Assembly (NCBI GenBank): GCA_016217735.1
Contig: JACRGQ010000063.1
Location: forward strand, 1-61,631
Source: Nitrospinota bacterium
GTDB lineage: Bacteria > Nitrospinota_A > UBA7883 > JACRGQ01
Length of the DNA stretch: 61,631 nt
Reading direction: 5' to 3'
Shown here: positions 49,469 through 58,670 of the stretch, one piece after another
Layout: each line of letters begins with the position of its first letter
Numbering within the stretch: the first letter of the stretch is position 1
Position numbers and translations under genes: made by a program
The notes under the pieces: generated by a model
The model's database searches: none
Seen by the model: only the letters and a program-made list of their open reading frames with translations
Told to the model about the DNA's origin: nothing

Positions 49469-50782
49469 TTGGCCGTTGAAAGTTTCGGTAATATTTTCCG
49501 GCAACCGGAGCTTAAAAAGCGATTGGTGTTCACCATCGCGATTTTAGCCGTTTACCGGATTGGGGCGCATATCCCCGTGCCGGGGATAGACGCCAGCTCG
49601 CTTGCGGACTTTTTCGCGCAGATGCGCGGGTCGGTTTTGCAGTTTTTCGACATGTTTTCGGGCGGTGCGTTGAGCCGCCTCACCATCTTCGCGCTTGGCA
49701 TCATGCCCTACGTCAGTTCCTCCATTATCATTCAGTTGCTCACCGTTGCGGTGCCACACCTTGAACGGTTGAAAAAGGAAGGGGAGGCCGGTCAGCGCAA
49801 AATCAACCAGTACACCCGCTATGGCACCATCCTGCTCGCTTCGGTGCAGGGACTGGGTATAGCGTTTGGCCTCGAAGCAATGCGGTCGCCTTCCGGCGCG
49901 CCGGTCGTGCCTGATCCGGGTTGGGACTTCCGCCTCCTGACGGTACTTACGCTCGCCGCCGGAACCGCGTTCATCATGTGGCTTGGCGAGCAGATCACCG
50001 AGCGTGGCGTGGGGAACGGCATTTCGCTCATCATTTTCTCCGGTATCGTCGCGGAAATCCCGTCGGCGATCATCAATTCATTCCGCCTTATGCAGACCGG
50101 GGAACTTTCCCCCATCGCCGCGTTGGTCACCCTCGTCCTCATGGTGGCGGTCATTGGGGTCATCGTTTTCATGGAAAGCGGGCAGCGCCGCATCCCGGTG
50201 CAGTACGCACGCCGCATGGTGGGGCGAAAAATGTACCAGGGGCAGAGCAGCCACTTGCCGCTCAAAATAAACATGTCGGGGGTTATACCGCCGATTTTCG
50301 CGTCGGCTCTCATCATGTTTCCGGCCACTATCGCCGGCTTTATCCAGCATCCCATGATGCAGAAGGCGGCCGGCATGCTGGCGCCCGGCACAGTGGTGCA
50401 TATCAGCCTGTACATGGCGATGATAATTTTCTTCTGCTATTTCTACACCGCCGTCGTTTTCAATCCCGACGAAGTGGCGGACAACATGAAGAAGAACGGC
50501 GGCTTTGTCCCGGGTATCCGCCCCGGCAAACCGACCGGCGAGTATATTGACCGGATACTCACCCGCATCACGGCCGGGGGCGCGATCTATCTGGCGCTCA
50601 TCTGCGTATTGCCTGATTTTATGATCAAGTTATTCAACGTGCCGTTTTACTTTGGCGGCACGGGGCTTCTCATAGTGGTTGGCGTGGCGATGGATACCGT
50701 GGCCCAGATCGAATCGCACCTCGTCATGCGCCAGTACGGCAGCTTCATAAAAGGAACCCGCATGAAAGGCCGGCAGGGTTGA
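49469..50782 (+). CDS. secY: Protein translocase channel subunit SecY
   Basis: This 437-residue protein has ten membrane segments and the signatures FALGIMPYVSSSIIIQLLTV, GVGNGISLIIFSGIVAEIPS and GFVPGIRPGKPTGEYIDRIL. It forms the Sec channel for export across and insertion into the inner membrane. It starts at TTG 49469, five bases after rplO, giving MAVESFGNIFRQPELKKRL. Confidence 0.98.
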   Translation: MAVESFGNIFRQPELKKRLVFTIAILAVYRIGAHIPVPGIDASSLADFFAQMRGSVLQFFDMFSGGALSRLTIFALGIMPYVSSSIIIQLLTVAVPHLERLKKEGEAGQRKINQYTRYGTILLASVQGLGIAFGLEAMRSPSGAPVVPDPGWDFRLLTVLTLAAGTAFIMWLGEQITERGVGNGISLIIFSGIVAEIPSAIINSFRLMQTGELSPIAALVTLVLMVAVIGVIVFMESGQRRIPVQYARRMVGRKMYQGQSSHLPLKINMSGVIPPIFASALIMFPATIAGFIQHPMMQKAAGMLAPGTVVHISLYMAMIIFFCYFYTAVVFNPDEVADNMKKNGGFVPGIRPGKPTGEYIDRILTRITAGGAIYLALICVLPDFMIKLFNVPFYFGGTGLLIVVGVAMDTVAQIESHLVMRQYGSFIKGTRMKGRQG

Positions 50783-50801
50783 TACGGAATAAGGCGTTCG
50801 C

Positions 50802-51446
50802 ATGAACCTGATTTTTCTCGGACCGCCGGGGGCCGGCAAGGGAACCCAGGCAAAGAAGGTCACCGAGAAATACGGCTACCCGCAGATTTCCACCGGCGAT
50901 ATTCTCCGTCAGGCGGTGAAAGACAGAACTCCCATGGGGGCAAAGGCCAAGGAGTTCATGGATGCCGGGAAACTGGTGCCGGACGAGGTGGTCATAGGGA
51001 TCATCAACGACCGGCTGCACGAACCGGATTGCAAAAAGGGATTCATTCTCGACGGTTTCCCGCGGACCGTGCCGCAGGCCGAAGCGCTGAATAAATTGTT
51101 GGAAAAGATGGGATCCCGCATTGACGCGGTGGTCGATTTGGCGGTGGAAGAGCGTATCCTGGTGGAACGGCTTACCGGAAGAAGAACTTGCAAAAATTGT
51201 GGAATGGGGTATCATATTACCTTTTCACCGGCCCGCAAAGCCGGGGTGTGCGACAAATGTGGCGGCGAACTTTACCAGCGTGACGATGATAACGAAGCGA
51301 CGGTAAAAAAACGCTTTAAGGTGTACAAGGAGCAATCGGAACTGCTGGGGGCGCATTACAGCGCCGCCGGCCGATACCGGAAGATTGATGGCACGGCGCC
51401 GATGGAACAGGTCTATAAGAGGATCGAGGAAATCATCGGTGCATGA
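50802..51446 (+). CDS. adk: Adenylate kinase, long zinc-binding form
   Basis: This 214-residue enzyme interconverts ATP plus AMP and two ADP. It has the P-loop [15 protein letters not shown], the AMP-site [15 protein letters not shown] and [13 protein letters not shown]. Its LID contains CXXC pairs ([11 protein letters not shown] and [13 protein letters not shown]) that probably bind zinc, as in many Gram-positive and some thermophilic enzymes. The stop overlaps map as ATGA. Confidence 0.98.
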   Translation: MNLIFLGPPGAGKGTQAKKVTEKYGYPQISTGDILRQAVKDRTPMGAKAKEFMDAGKLVPDEVVIGIINDRLHEPDCKKGFILDGFPRTVPQAEALNKLLEKMGSRIDAVVDLAVEERILVERLTGRRTCKNCGMGYHITFSPARKAGVCDKCGGELYQRDDDNEATVKKRFKVYKEQSELLGAHYSAAGRYRKIDGTAPMEQVYKRIEEIIGA

Positions 51447-52198
51447 TTATCATTAAGACACCGGAAGAAATTGAAAAAATGCGTGTCGCCAACCAGATCG
51501 TGGCGAAGGCACTGTTGAAATTGAAAGAGATGGTAAAGCCCGGCGTAACGACGGCGGAACTGGATCGCGTGGCGGAAGAATCCATCCGCGGCGCGGGCGC
51601 GCGGCCGTCGTTTAAAGGGTATAAGGGTTTCCCGGCGGCGTTGTGCGCGTCCGTCAACGAGGTGGTGGTGCATGGCATACCGGGAAAACGGAAACTCCAG
51701 GAAGGGGACATTATCGGACTCGACTTGGGGGCTGAATACGAAGGTTATTACGGTGATGCGGCCATAACGCTGCCGGTGGGAAAAATTTCGCCGGAGGCGG
51801 AGCGGCTGCTGCGGGTAACGCGCGAGGCTCTGTATAAGGGCATTGGATGGATGACGGAGGGCAACCGCCTTTCGGACATCTCGCACGCGGTGCAGACTCA
51901 CGCGGAAGCGGCGGGGTTTTCGGTGGTGACCGACTTTGTCGGGCACGGCATTGGAACCGCGCCCCACGAAGACCCACAGGTGCCCAATTACGGGCCGGCG
52001 GGCCAGGGGCCGATACTGAAACGGGGCATGGTGCTGGCGATTGAACCGATGATAAATGCAGGCACCCGGCCGGTGCAGGTGTTGGATGACGAGTGGACGG
52101 TGGTAACCCGCGACAGGAAACTGTCGGCCCATTTTGAGCACAGTATTGCGATAACGGAAGACGGGCCGGACATCCTTAGCGAATTCGCGTGGAGTTGA
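51443..52198 (+). CDS. map: Methionine aminopeptidase, type I
   Basis: This 251-residue metalloenzyme removes the initiator Met from new proteins. The metal ligands lie in [20 protein letters not shown] (two Asp), [20 protein letters not shown] (His), LAIEPMIN (Glu) and [10 protein letters not shown] (Glu). It starts four bases before the adk stop. The infA start follows one base after its stop. Confidence 0.98.
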   Translation: MIIIKTPEEIEKMRVANQIVAKALLKLKEMVKPGVTTAELDRVAEESIRGAGARPSFKGYKGFPAALCASVNEVVVHGIPGKRKLQEGDIIGLDLGAEYEGYYGDAAITLPVGKISPEAERLLRVTREALYKGIGWMTEGNRLSDISHAVQTHAEAAGFSVVTDFVGHGIGTAPHEDPQVPNYGPAGQGPILKRGMVLAIEPMINAGTRPVQVLDDEWTVVTRDRKLSAHFEHSIAITEDGPDILSEFAWS

Positions 52199-52199
52199 G

Positions 52200-52418
52200 T
52201 TGGCCAAAGAAAACGTAATTGAGATGGAAGGCACGGTGCTTGAGGCCCTGCCGAACGCGATGTTTCGCGTGAACCTGGAAAACAAGCATGTGGTATTGGC
52301 GCATGTGTCCGGCAAGATGCGGATGCATTACATACGAATATTGGCGGGTGACAAGGTGAAAGTGGAGCTTTCGCCGTATGATCTCACCCGTGGAAGAATT
52401 ACATACAGGTACAAATGA
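52200..52418 (+). CDS. infA: Translation initiation factor IF-1
   Basis: This 72-residue OB-fold protein begins [20 protein letters not shown] and includes [20 protein letters not shown] and [15 protein letters not shown]. It blocks the A site during initiation. The start is TTG 52200 with a GGAG site five bases upstream. Confidence 0.98.
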   Translation: MAKENVIEMEGTVLEALPNAMFRVNLENKHVVLAHVSGKMRMHYIRILAGDKVKVELSPYDLTRGRITYRYK

Positions 52419-52434
52419 TGTGGAGTAACGGCAA

Positions 52435-52548
52435 ATGAAAGTACGGGCATCGGTGAAACCGATTTGTGAAAAATGCAAGGTTATCCGCCGTAACCGCGTG
52501 GTGCGGGTTATTTGCGTAAACCCGAAGCATAAACAGCGGCAGGGTTGA
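52435..52548 (+). CDS. rpmJ: Ribosomal protein bL36
   Basis: This 37-residue zinc ribbon protein begins [19 protein letters not shown] and includes [13 protein letters not shown]. Its C-x2-C, Cys and His (C11, C14, C27, H32) match the zinc-binding L36 form. It lies between infA and rpsM, the usual position. AGTAACGGCAA precedes the start with no strong site. Confidence 0.96.
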   Translation: MKVRASVKPICEKCKVIRRNRVVRVICVNPKHKQRQG

Positions 52549-52570
52549 GCAAGGGAGGAAAGAGGAAAAT

Positions 52571-52954
52571 ATGGCACGCATAGCAGGCATTGATATTCCG
52601 CGCGATAAGCGGGTGGTGGTGGCGCTCACCTATATTTACGGCATCGGCCGCGCCACGAGCGAAAAGATACTCAAACAGGCGAATGTCGACATCACGAAGC
52701 GCGTGAAGACCCTCACCGACCAGGAGGTCAACGTGCTGCGCAATATCATCGAAAAACAATACACCGTCGAAGGCGATCTGCGCCGCAATACGCAGATGGA
52801 CATCAAGCGTCTCATGGAAATCGGCTGCTACCGCGGCATTCGTCACCGCCGCGGCCTGCCGGCCCGCGGTCAACGCACTCGCACCAACGCGCGCACCCGC
52901 AAGGGTCCGCGTAAAACTGTGGCCTCGTCGAAAAAAGTCGCGAACGTAAAATAA
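52571..52954 (+). CDS. rpsM: Ribosomal protein uS13
   Basis: This 127-residue protein begins with [20 protein letters not shown] and includes [20 protein letters not shown] with the basic C-terminal tail that reaches the P site. GGAGGAAAG precedes the start. Confidence 0.98.
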   Translation: MARIAGIDIPRDKRVVVALTYIYGIGRATSEKILKQANVDITKRVKTLTDQEVNVLRNIIEKQYTVEGDLRRNTQMDIKRLMEIGCYRGIRHRRGLPARGQRTRTNARTRKGPRKTVASSKKVANVK

Positions 52955-52965
52955 CGGGAGCTTAA

Positions 52966-53379
52966 ATGGCTGAAGAAAAGATGATGAAGAAGAAGGACGC
53001 CAAACCGGCGGCCAAAAAGAAGAACGTCAAGGTTCCGGCGAACGGTATCGCGCATGTCTTGGCGTCGTTTAACAACACCGTGGTCACGATTGCCGACCAG
53101 ATTGGCAACGTGATCGCGTGGTCCACCGCGGGTCACATGGGCTTCAAGGGAAGCCGCAAAAGCACCCCTTTCGCCGCCCAGATGACCGCGGAAAACGCCG
53201 CCAAAAAGGCGCGCGATGCGGGCATGATGCGCGTCGAGGTACGGGTGAAGGGGCCGGGTTCGGGCCGCGAAGCCGCCATCCGCGCGCTGCAGGCCGCCGG
53301 TCTTGAGGTTGAAATTATTCGGGACGTTACCCCGGTGCCGCATAACGGCTGTCGGCCCCCGAAACGCAGAAGAGTTTGA
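52966..53379 (+). CDS. rpsK: Ribosomal protein uS11
   Basis: This 137-residue protein has a Lys-rich N-terminal extension ([19 protein letters not shown]) before the core [20 protein letters not shown] and ends [18 protein letters not shown]. It forms part of the mRNA exit platform. Confidence 0.98.
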   Translation: MAEEKMMKKKDAKPAAKKKNVKVPANGIAHVLASFNNTVVTIADQIGNVIAWSTAGHMGFKGSRKSTPFAAQMTAENAAKKARDAGMMRVEVRVKGPGSGREAAIRALQAAGLEVEIIRDVTPVPHNGCRPPKRRRV

Positions 53380-53393
53380 GGAGGCGGGCATAG

Positions 53394-54020
53394 ATGTCAC
53401 GGTATAGAGAAGGACTCTGCAGGCTGTGCAGACGGGAAGGCACCAAACTGTTCCTTAAGGGCGACCGCTGCCTCACCGCGAAGTGCGCCATCGAGCGCCG
53501 CGCATATCCGCCGGGCCAGCACGGCCAGCGCCGCACCAAACTGACGGAGTACGCCATCCAGTTGCGCGAAAAGCAAAAGGCGCGCCGCGTGTACGGTATC
53601 GTCGAGCGCCAGTTCCGCAAGACGTTCCACAACGCCGAACGGAAAACGGGGATCACCGGCGAGATATTTCTCCAGTTGCTTGAACGGCGCCTTGACAGCG
53701 CGCTCTACCGCCTTGGTTTCGCGGTGAACCGCCGCCAAGCCCGCCAGATCGCGGGACACGGGCATATCTTCGTTAATGGCAAAAAGGTGACCATCCCCAG
53801 CTTCGTCGTGAAGAAGGGGGACGTGATCGAAGCGGGCCCGAAGAGTAAAAAACTGAAACATTTCGCCGATGTGCTGGAACGCCGCGCGCAGCTCAAGCTG
53901 CCCAGCTGGCTCTCCATCTCCGAAGGCGAACTCAAGGGAACTGTTCTCGACGATCCGAAACCGGAAGATATCGGTATCCCGGTTCGCGAATCGATGATCG
54001 TCGAGTTTTACTCGAAATAA
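53394..54020 (+). CDS. rpsD: Ribosomal protein uS4, zinc-binding type
   Basis: This 208-residue protein nucleates 16S rRNA folding. The N terminus has CRLCRREGTKLF and DRCLTAKCAIERR, a Cys set that matches the zinc-binding form of S4. The S4 RNA-binding domain follows at RRLDSALYRLGFAVNRRQAR. The stop is 11 bases from rpoA. Confidence 0.98.
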   Translation: MSRYREGLCRLCRREGTKLFLKGDRCLTAKCAIERRAYPPGQHGQRRTKLTEYAIQLREKQKARRVYGIVERQFRKTFHNAERKTGITGEIFLQLLERRLDSALYRLGFAVNRRQARQIAGHGHIFVNGKKVTIPSFVVKKGDVIEAGPKSKKLKHFADVLERRAQLKLPSWLSISEGELKGTVLDDPKPEDIGIPVRESMIVEFYSK

Positions 54021-54031
54021 GGAGGGACTGA

Positions 54032-55024
54032 ATGAATACGGTTTTAAGGGATTTCGTAAAACCCAAAAAATTGGAGCAGGTGGATGTTGCCGCCGACCAG
54101 TCCTACGCCAAATTTGTGGCCGAGCCGCTTGAGCGCGGCTTCGGAGTTACCGTCGGCAATTCGCTTCGCCGGTATCTTCTGTCGTCCATTTCCGGCGCAT
54201 CAATCGTCGCGGTGAAAATCGCGGGGATTCACCACGAATTTTCCACCGTGCCGAACGTGTACGAAGACGTTTCCGATATCATCCTCAACCTCAAAGAGGT
54301 GATCATCGACGTGCCGAGCGACGAGCCGGTGAAACTGACCATTGACGAAACCGGCAAAAAAGAAGTCACCGGCGCGGACATCAAGTGCCCCCCCGGCGTG
54401 ATTATCATCAATCCGGGCGTTCACATCTGCTCGCTGATGGACAAAAAAGCCGTATTCAAGGCGGAGCTTTTCGTCCGCCTCGGCCGCGGCTATGTCACCT
54501 CGGAAGACATCACGGTGGACGATGCCGACATCTCGGTGATCCCGATTGACGCGAACTTCTCGCCCGTCCGCAAGGTGAATTTCACCGTTGAAAAAACCCG
54601 CGTGGGCGGGAGCGCCGATTTCGACAAGCTGGTTCTTGAAGTCTGGACCAACGGCACCATCGACGCCGAGACCGCCGTTTCCAACGCGGCCCGCATCCAG
54701 CGCGACCATATGAACCTTTTCATCGCCGCCGGCGAGGAAGAGGAACTGCCCAAGCAGGAAATAAAGGCTGAGCGCAAGAAGCCGACCATCAACCTCAACC
54801 GCAGCGTCGAGGAATTGGAGCTTTCCGTGCGTTCGTACAACTGTCTGCAGAAGGCTAACATCAAAACCATCCGCGAACTCGTCCAGAAGACGGATTCCGA
54901 GATGCTCAAGACCCGCAACTTCGGCCGGAAATCGCTTAACGAAATTAAGCAGATTCTCTCCGAAATGGGTTTGAGCCTCGGCATGTCCGACGACGAAATC
55001 CGCGCGATTGAGTCCGATCAGTAA
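54032..55024 (+). CDS. rpoA: RNA polymerase alpha subunit
   Basis: This 330-residue protein starts the assembly of RNA polymerase. The N-terminal domain shows EPLERGFGVTVGNSLRRYLL and a C-terminal domain, after a linker, shows VEELELSVRSYNCLQKANIK and ARNFGRKSLNEIK-like TRNFGRKSLNEIKQIL, which binds UP-elements and activators. The length is normal. AAGGAGG precedes the start. Confidence 0.98.
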   Translation: MNTVLRDFVKPKKLEQVDVAADQSYAKFVAEPLERGFGVTVGNSLRRYLLSSISGASIVAVKIAGIHHEFSTVPNVYEDVSDIILNLKEVIIDVPSDEPVKLTIDETGKKEVTGADIKCPPGVIIINPGVHICSLMDKKAVFKAELFVRLGRGYVTSEDITVDDADISVIPIDANFSPVRKVNFTVEKTRVGGSADFDKLVLEVWTNGTIDAETAVSNAARIQRDHMNLFIAAGEEEELPKQEIKAERKKPTINLNRSVEELELSVRSYNCLQKANIKTIRELVQKTDSEMLKTRNFGRKSLNEIKQILSEMGLSLGMSDDEIRAIESDQ

Positions 55025-55033
55025 GGAGCGGCC

Positions 55034-55453
55034 ATGAGGCATTTAAAAGACGGCAGAAAGTTCGACATGAACACCGCGCAGCGCGTGGCGATGTTCCGCA
55101 ACATGGTGACCTCGTTCCTCCAATACGAGAAAATCACCACCACCTTGCAGCGCGCCAAGGAGCTGCGCCGCGTGGCGGAAAAGACCATCACCCTCGGCAA
55201 GAACGGCACGGCCGGATCCCGCCGCAAGGCGCTCGGTTTTGTGCGCAGTGAAGACGTGGTGACCAAGGTTTTCGGGCCGCTGGCGGAACGCTACAAGGCC
55301 CGCAAGGGGGGCTACACCCGTATCTTCAAGGCGGGCTTTCGCAATGGCGATGGCGCGGCAATGGCCATCATCGAGCTGGTGGATCGCGATGCGGCCGCCG
55401 AGCCGAAGCGCCGCACCCGCCACGCTGAAAAGGAAGAAGCCGCAAAGGCATAA
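55034..55453 (+). CDS. rplQ: Ribosomal protein bL17
   Basis: This 139-residue protein begins MRHLKDGRKFDMNTAQRVAM and includes RNMVTSFLQYEKITTTLQRA and YKARKGGYTRIFKAGFRNGD. It has a short acidic/basic tail. It closes the operon; a terminator follows. Confidence 0.98.
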   Translation: MRHLKDGRKFDMNTAQRVAMFRNMVTSFLQYEKITTTLQRAKELRRVAEKTITLGKNGTAGSRRKALGFVRSEDVVTKVFGPLAERYKARKGGYTRIFKAGFRNGDGAAMAIIELVDRDAAAEPKRRTRHAEKEEAAKA

Positions 55454-55476
55454 GTTTCTTCGGTTATCCAGCAGTC

Positions 55477-55512
55477 AAAGCCGGGTTGGGTTTTCCAATC
55501 CGGCTTTTTTTT
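55477..55512 (+). terminator. Rho-independent terminator after rplQ
   Basis: GCCGGGTTGG (55480-55489) pairs with CCAATCCGGC (55495-55504), with one G-U pair and a five-base loop, followed by eight T. It ends the ribosomal protein operon. Confidence 0.92.
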
Positions 55513-55579
55513 GTGCCGGTTTGACGGTGATTGCGCGCGCCGTTACAATGAAGCCTGATTTGGCGGCGGAGAGTGACGC

Positions 55580-56296
55580 ATGGCGCTGTTCGGTGATGGT
55601 TCTTTATCGATGAATGTGTTGGCGGGGGGGACGCTGCTCCAGCTTCTGCCGCTGTCATTCGCCACCGGTGCGGGGGCCTCGCTCGCCTCATGCACCATTT
55701 TGCGGCTGCCGGTGGCGTTTGGCTATTCGGCGGCTTCCGCCGGATCCCAAAAACGCGCATTGATCCACACACTGGCCTTTTCGCTGGGGCTCATCATCAG
55801 CTTTACCCTGCTGGGGATAGCATTCAGCAGCATAAGCGGGTTGGCGCGGAGTGCGGAGCAGGCCAGCCGCCCGATTTACTGGGTATGGGGAATTCTGCTG
55901 ATTGGCGCGGGCGCCCTGTTCGCGGGATTGATTCCTTCCCGCGCTTCCTGGTTGCGGGATCGTTGCGGTGCCATTACCGCGCGGATAAACAACGTTCCAT
56001 CGGCCTTTGTCTTCGGCATGGCTTTCGCCGTGCTGGAGCTTCCTTCGTGTCCCTGTTGCGGCGCGGCGCTGGTCGGCATCGCCGGCCTTTCGTTCCTTAA
56101 CGGCGCGGTATTTCAGTCGGCGCTGCTTTTTGCCAGCTATGCGGCGGGGCAAAGCATGCCGCTCATCGTGGCGGGCTTATCCACCGGGATGCTCCGCCGC
56201 GAGCAGCTTAATATCAGGCGGGCGGAGGCGTATATGAATATTGTGGCGGGCAACCTGCTTATTGTGACGGGTCTTGCGTTTATGCTGCTCGCATGA
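55580..56296 (+). CDS. CcdA/DsbD-like membrane protein
   Basis: This 238-residue protein has about six membrane segments. One Cys near the first segment (LASCTILRLPVAFGY) and a Cys group in LELPSCPCCGAALVGIAG recall the CcdA/DsbD membrane domain, which carries electrons across the membrane from thioredoxin for cytochrome c maturation or disulfide repair. The first motif lacks the usual Pro-Cys. The large cytochrome and TlpA-like protein in this window would be plausible users; that is inference. The stop overlaps the TPR gene as ATGA. Confidence 0.78.
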   Translation: MALFGDGSLSMNVLAGGTLLQLLPLSFATGAGASLASCTILRLPVAFGYSAASAGSQKRALIHTLAFSLGLIISFTLLGIAFSSISGLARSAEQASRPIYWVWGILLIGAGALFAGLIPSRASWLRDRCGAITARINNVPSAFVFGMAFAVLELPSCPCCGAALVGIAGLSFLNGAVFQSALLFASYAAGQSMPLIVAGLSTGMLRREQLNIRRAEAYMNIVAGNLLIVTGLAFMLLA

Positions 56297-56856
56297 GCGG
56301 GGAAGCAAGCGGCCATAACCACGCGCGCCGGGAAGGGCCCGGCTTTGTGGCGCGGCTTGCCATCACGTTGCTGCTTGTGCCGTTGCTGCTGGTATTGCTG
56401 AAACCGGCGCTGATGCGGTTTGTCCAGTCGCGCACCGCTTCGTATGCGGGGATCGGGCATTTTGATGATGCGGTGCGCGTATCAAAAAAATGGCTCATGT
56501 TTGACGGCGGCAATCCCGTGGCGTGGAGCGGTATTGCCGCCTATTACCGCTCCGCCGGCCAGGGGGAGGAAGCGCTGCGCGCCTATGAAAAGGCGCTGGA
56601 GCTTGACCCGGAGAATGCGAAGACGCGCTTTGAGGTGGGGATGTTCCACGCATACCGGAACGAATGGGCCGCCGCGATTCCGCACTTTGAGCGTACGCGC
56701 CAGCTTTCGCAAGAGGGGCCAAAGCTGACCAATGCGGCCCGCTACCGCAGCGCACTGATAATGTTGGAGCGCGGTTACACGCAATTTGCCGATGCCGATA
56801 AGGCCGCCGCCGCGCGGGCGGAACTTGCCGCCCGCTTCCCGGCTGTCAGCCGGTGA
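56293..56856 (+). CDS. Membrane-anchored TPR protein
   Basis: This 187-residue protein has a single N-terminal membrane helix (ITLLLVPLLLVLLKPALMRF) followed by two or three TPR-like units (GQGEEALRAYEKALELDPEN and WAAAIPHFERTRQLS). It is coupled to the CcdA-like gene, and TPR proteins often hold apocytochromes in c-type maturation (as CcmH/NrfG do). That role is a guess. It overlaps the convergent TSUP gene by 11 bases. Confidence 0.85.
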   Translation: MSGEASGHNHARREGPGFVARLAITLLLVPLLLVLLKPALMRFVQSRTASYAGIGHFDDAVRVSKKWLMFDGGNPVAWSGIAAYYRSAGQGEEALRAYEKALELDPENAKTRFEVGMFHAYRNEWAAAIPHFERTRQLSQEGPKLTNAARYRSALIMLERGYTQFADADKAAAARAELAARFPAVSR

Positions 56857-57601
56857 TGCCGCGGTAGAGGAGCTGCGAGCCGATGAAGATGAGCCACGCC
56901 AGCAGCGCGAAGCGCAAGGGGCGCGTGGGGATCATCGAGGCGAAATGAACTCCCGCCAAGGCCCCGAATATTCCTCCCGCCGCCAGTTTCAGCGTCAGCA
57001 TGTGATCGACGCTCCCCATGCCCAAGTGGAGTCCGCCCCCCACCGCTGAAAGAACCAGCCCGAAAAGTATGTCGGTGCCGATAACGGTGCAGGCGAAGAG
57101 GTTGGTGGTATAGAGCAGCAGAAGGGTGCCGAGCGCCCCCGCGCCAGCGGAACTGAAGCCGACTTCCATCCCGATGAAAAAGGTGAAGAGCGGGATAAGC
57201 GGTTTGAGGGTTTTGTGATGGCTGGAAAGATCAACCCGTTTCACCATCAGCGTGATGTTCATGATGGCGGACAGAAGGACGATCGCGCCGACGATGGTGA
57301 GGATGATCGTTTTAAGCTCCTTGTTCTGGGCCAGATGGCCGAGCAGGAAGGTACCCACGATGACCCCCGGCACACCGCCGGCCGCCATCATCAGCAGTGT
57401 GGGAATATCGGCCTTTCTTTTGGCGTAATACGATATCCCGGCGGGGATTTTCACGATAAAGGAGAAGACGAGCGCCGTTCCGACGGCGATGGCGGGTTCC
57501 ACGCCAAGGAAAAGCATCAGCACCGGCGCGGTGATGGTGCCGGCCCCCACGCCGGTGATGGCGATGGCGAAGGCTATAAAGAACCCGAGAACGGCTTCCA
57601 T
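56846..57601 (-). CDS. TSUP family (TauE/SafE) transporter
   Basis: This 251-residue protein has about eight membrane segments, with the two TSUP halves visible as GVGAGTITAPVLMLFLGVEP and VGFSSAGAGALGTLLLLYTT. Members export sulfite, sulfoacetate or other sulfur compounds. Its location downstream of the sulfite reductase cluster on the same strand suggests sulfur-oxyanion transport, but a terminator separates them. Confidence 0.9.
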   Translation of the reverse strand: MEAVLGFFIAFAIAITGVGAGTITAPVLMLFLGVEPAIAVGTALVFSFIVKIPAGISYYAKRKADIPTLLMMAAGGVPGVIVGTFLLGHLAQNKELKTIILTIVGAIVLLSAIMNITLMVKRVDLSSHHKTLKPLIPLFTFFIGMEVGFSSAGAGALGTLLLLYTTNLFACTVIGTDILFGLVLSAVGGGLHLGMGSVDHMLTLKLAAGGIFGALAGVHFASMIPTRPLRFALLAWLIFIGSQLLYRGITG

Positions 57602-57621
57602 TGGCTGTCCATGTCCTTAAT

Positions 57622-57663
57622 AATTAAAAAAATAGATTCCCCCGCCTTGCGAGCGGGGGAATC
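57622..57663 (-). terminator. Rho-independent terminator after cysH (minus strand)
   Basis: GATTCCCCCGC (57635-57645) and GCGGGGGAATC (57653-57663) form an 11-base-pair stem with a seven-base loop; on the minus strand an AT-rich, mostly T run follows (57634-57622). It lies 15 bases past the cysH stop. Confidence 0.88.
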
Positions 57664-57677
57664 CGGTTGGCATTTAG

Positions 57678-58394
57678 TTAAGCTTCGGTACCCGCCACCG
57701 CCTTCAGTGGCCTGGTGTGGATGCCGCATTCGCCGCCGCACTTCGAGGTGCCAATCCAGCGACCGGCCCGCTCGTTATCGTCGGCGGTGATGCTGGTGCA
57801 GGGCGAGCAGCCGAGCGAGCGGAATCCGTGCTTGTATAGCTCGTTCGCCGGCACGGCGTAGACCGCCAGGTACTGCCAGATCTCCCGCTCCTTGAAAAGG
57901 AGTATCGGGTTCAGCTTGATCAGCCCCTTGTCGCGCTCTTCCACTTCCAGATAGTCGGTGCGGGTACGCCCCTCGGTGCAGCGCAGGCCGGTGATCCAGC
58001 ACTTGACCTTCATCTCTTCCACGGCGCGGCGGACCGGCTCGACCTTGTAAACGTCGCAGCACTGGTCGGGATCCGTCTTATAAAGCTCGTCCGGGGCGCG
58101 GTCGGACTGGAACAGCCTTAAATTGTCCGGATGTTTTTTCATCAGGGCGGCCATGTAGTCCTTGGTCTGCTGCGGCTTGAACGGCGTGGTGACGATGAAT
58201 CCCTTGGCGTTCGGGTTCACCCGCAGCGCCATGTCCCACACCACCATGCTGTCCTTGCCCAGCGAGTTGGCCACCACGGCCTGATCGCCGTAGAGGTCAT
58301 AGTAGCTGCGCAGAAGATGTTCCGCGCGCGCCACTTTTTCCCCGAAGTGCAGCGTTTCGACCAGTTCTTTGAGGTTCTCGGTTGCCTTGCTCAT
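57678..58394 (-). CDS. cysH: Adenylylsulfate (APS/PAPS) reductase
   Basis: This 238-residue enzyme reduces activated sulfate to sulfite. It has the nucleotide-binding loop VVANSLGKDSMVVWDMAL, paired Cys in QCCDVYKVEP and in LGCSPCTSI that match the [4Fe-4S]-binding APS-reductase class, and the C-terminal catalytic Cys in KCGGECGIH. Possession of the cluster Cys suggests APS rather than PAPS as substrate. It sits at the 3' end of the cluster with a TusA-like gene and a sulfite reductase. No sulfate adenylyltransferase is present in the window. Confidence 0.93.
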   Translation of the reverse strand: MSKATENLKELVETLHFGEKVARAEHLLRSYYDLYGDQAVVANSLGKDSMVVWDMALRVNPNAKGFIVTTPFKPQQTKDYMAALMKKHPDNLRLFQSDRAPDELYKTDPDQCCDVYKVEPVRRAVEEMKVKCWITGLRCTEGRTRTDYLEVEERDKGLIKLNPILLFKEREIWQYLAVYAVPANELYKHGFRSLGCSPCTSITADDNERAGRWIGTSKCGGECGIHTRPLKAVAGTEA

Positions 58395-58421
58395 TGTCCT
58401 TTTTCCCTTCCTGCGACGTTG

Positions 58422-58670
58422 TTAACCGTTCTTTTTTATTTTCAGGCGGAAGTTCCCATCCGCCTCTTTTTTCACGCTGACGATCAAATGCCCTTCATCC
58501 TTCAGCTGGATGGAGATGTTGCGCACCGGGTCGCCGGCCTGACAGATAAGTTCCAGCACCTGTCCGTCCTCCATTTCATCCAGCGCCAGCTTGGTAAGCA
58601 CGAACGACATCGGGCATACCTCGTTGGCGATATCTATGAATTTGTCCGCCGCAATTTCCGCCATGCTCAT
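58422..58670 (-). CDS. TusA/SirA-like sulfur carrier protein
   Basis: This 82-residue protein has the TusA-like block IANEVCPMSFVLTKLALDEM, with the sulfur-carrying Cys in CPM, and the second half VLELICQAGDPVRNISIQL. In the family it passes persulfide sulfur between enzymes. Most TusA proteins have CPxP; here it is CPMS. It overlaps the sulfite reductase gene by four bases, suggesting it hands sulfur to or from that enzyme. Confidence 0.88.
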   Translation of the reverse strand: MSMAEIAADKFIDIANEVCPMSFVLTKLALDEMEDGQVLELICQAGDPVRNISIQLKDEGHLIVSVKKEADGNFRLKIKKNG

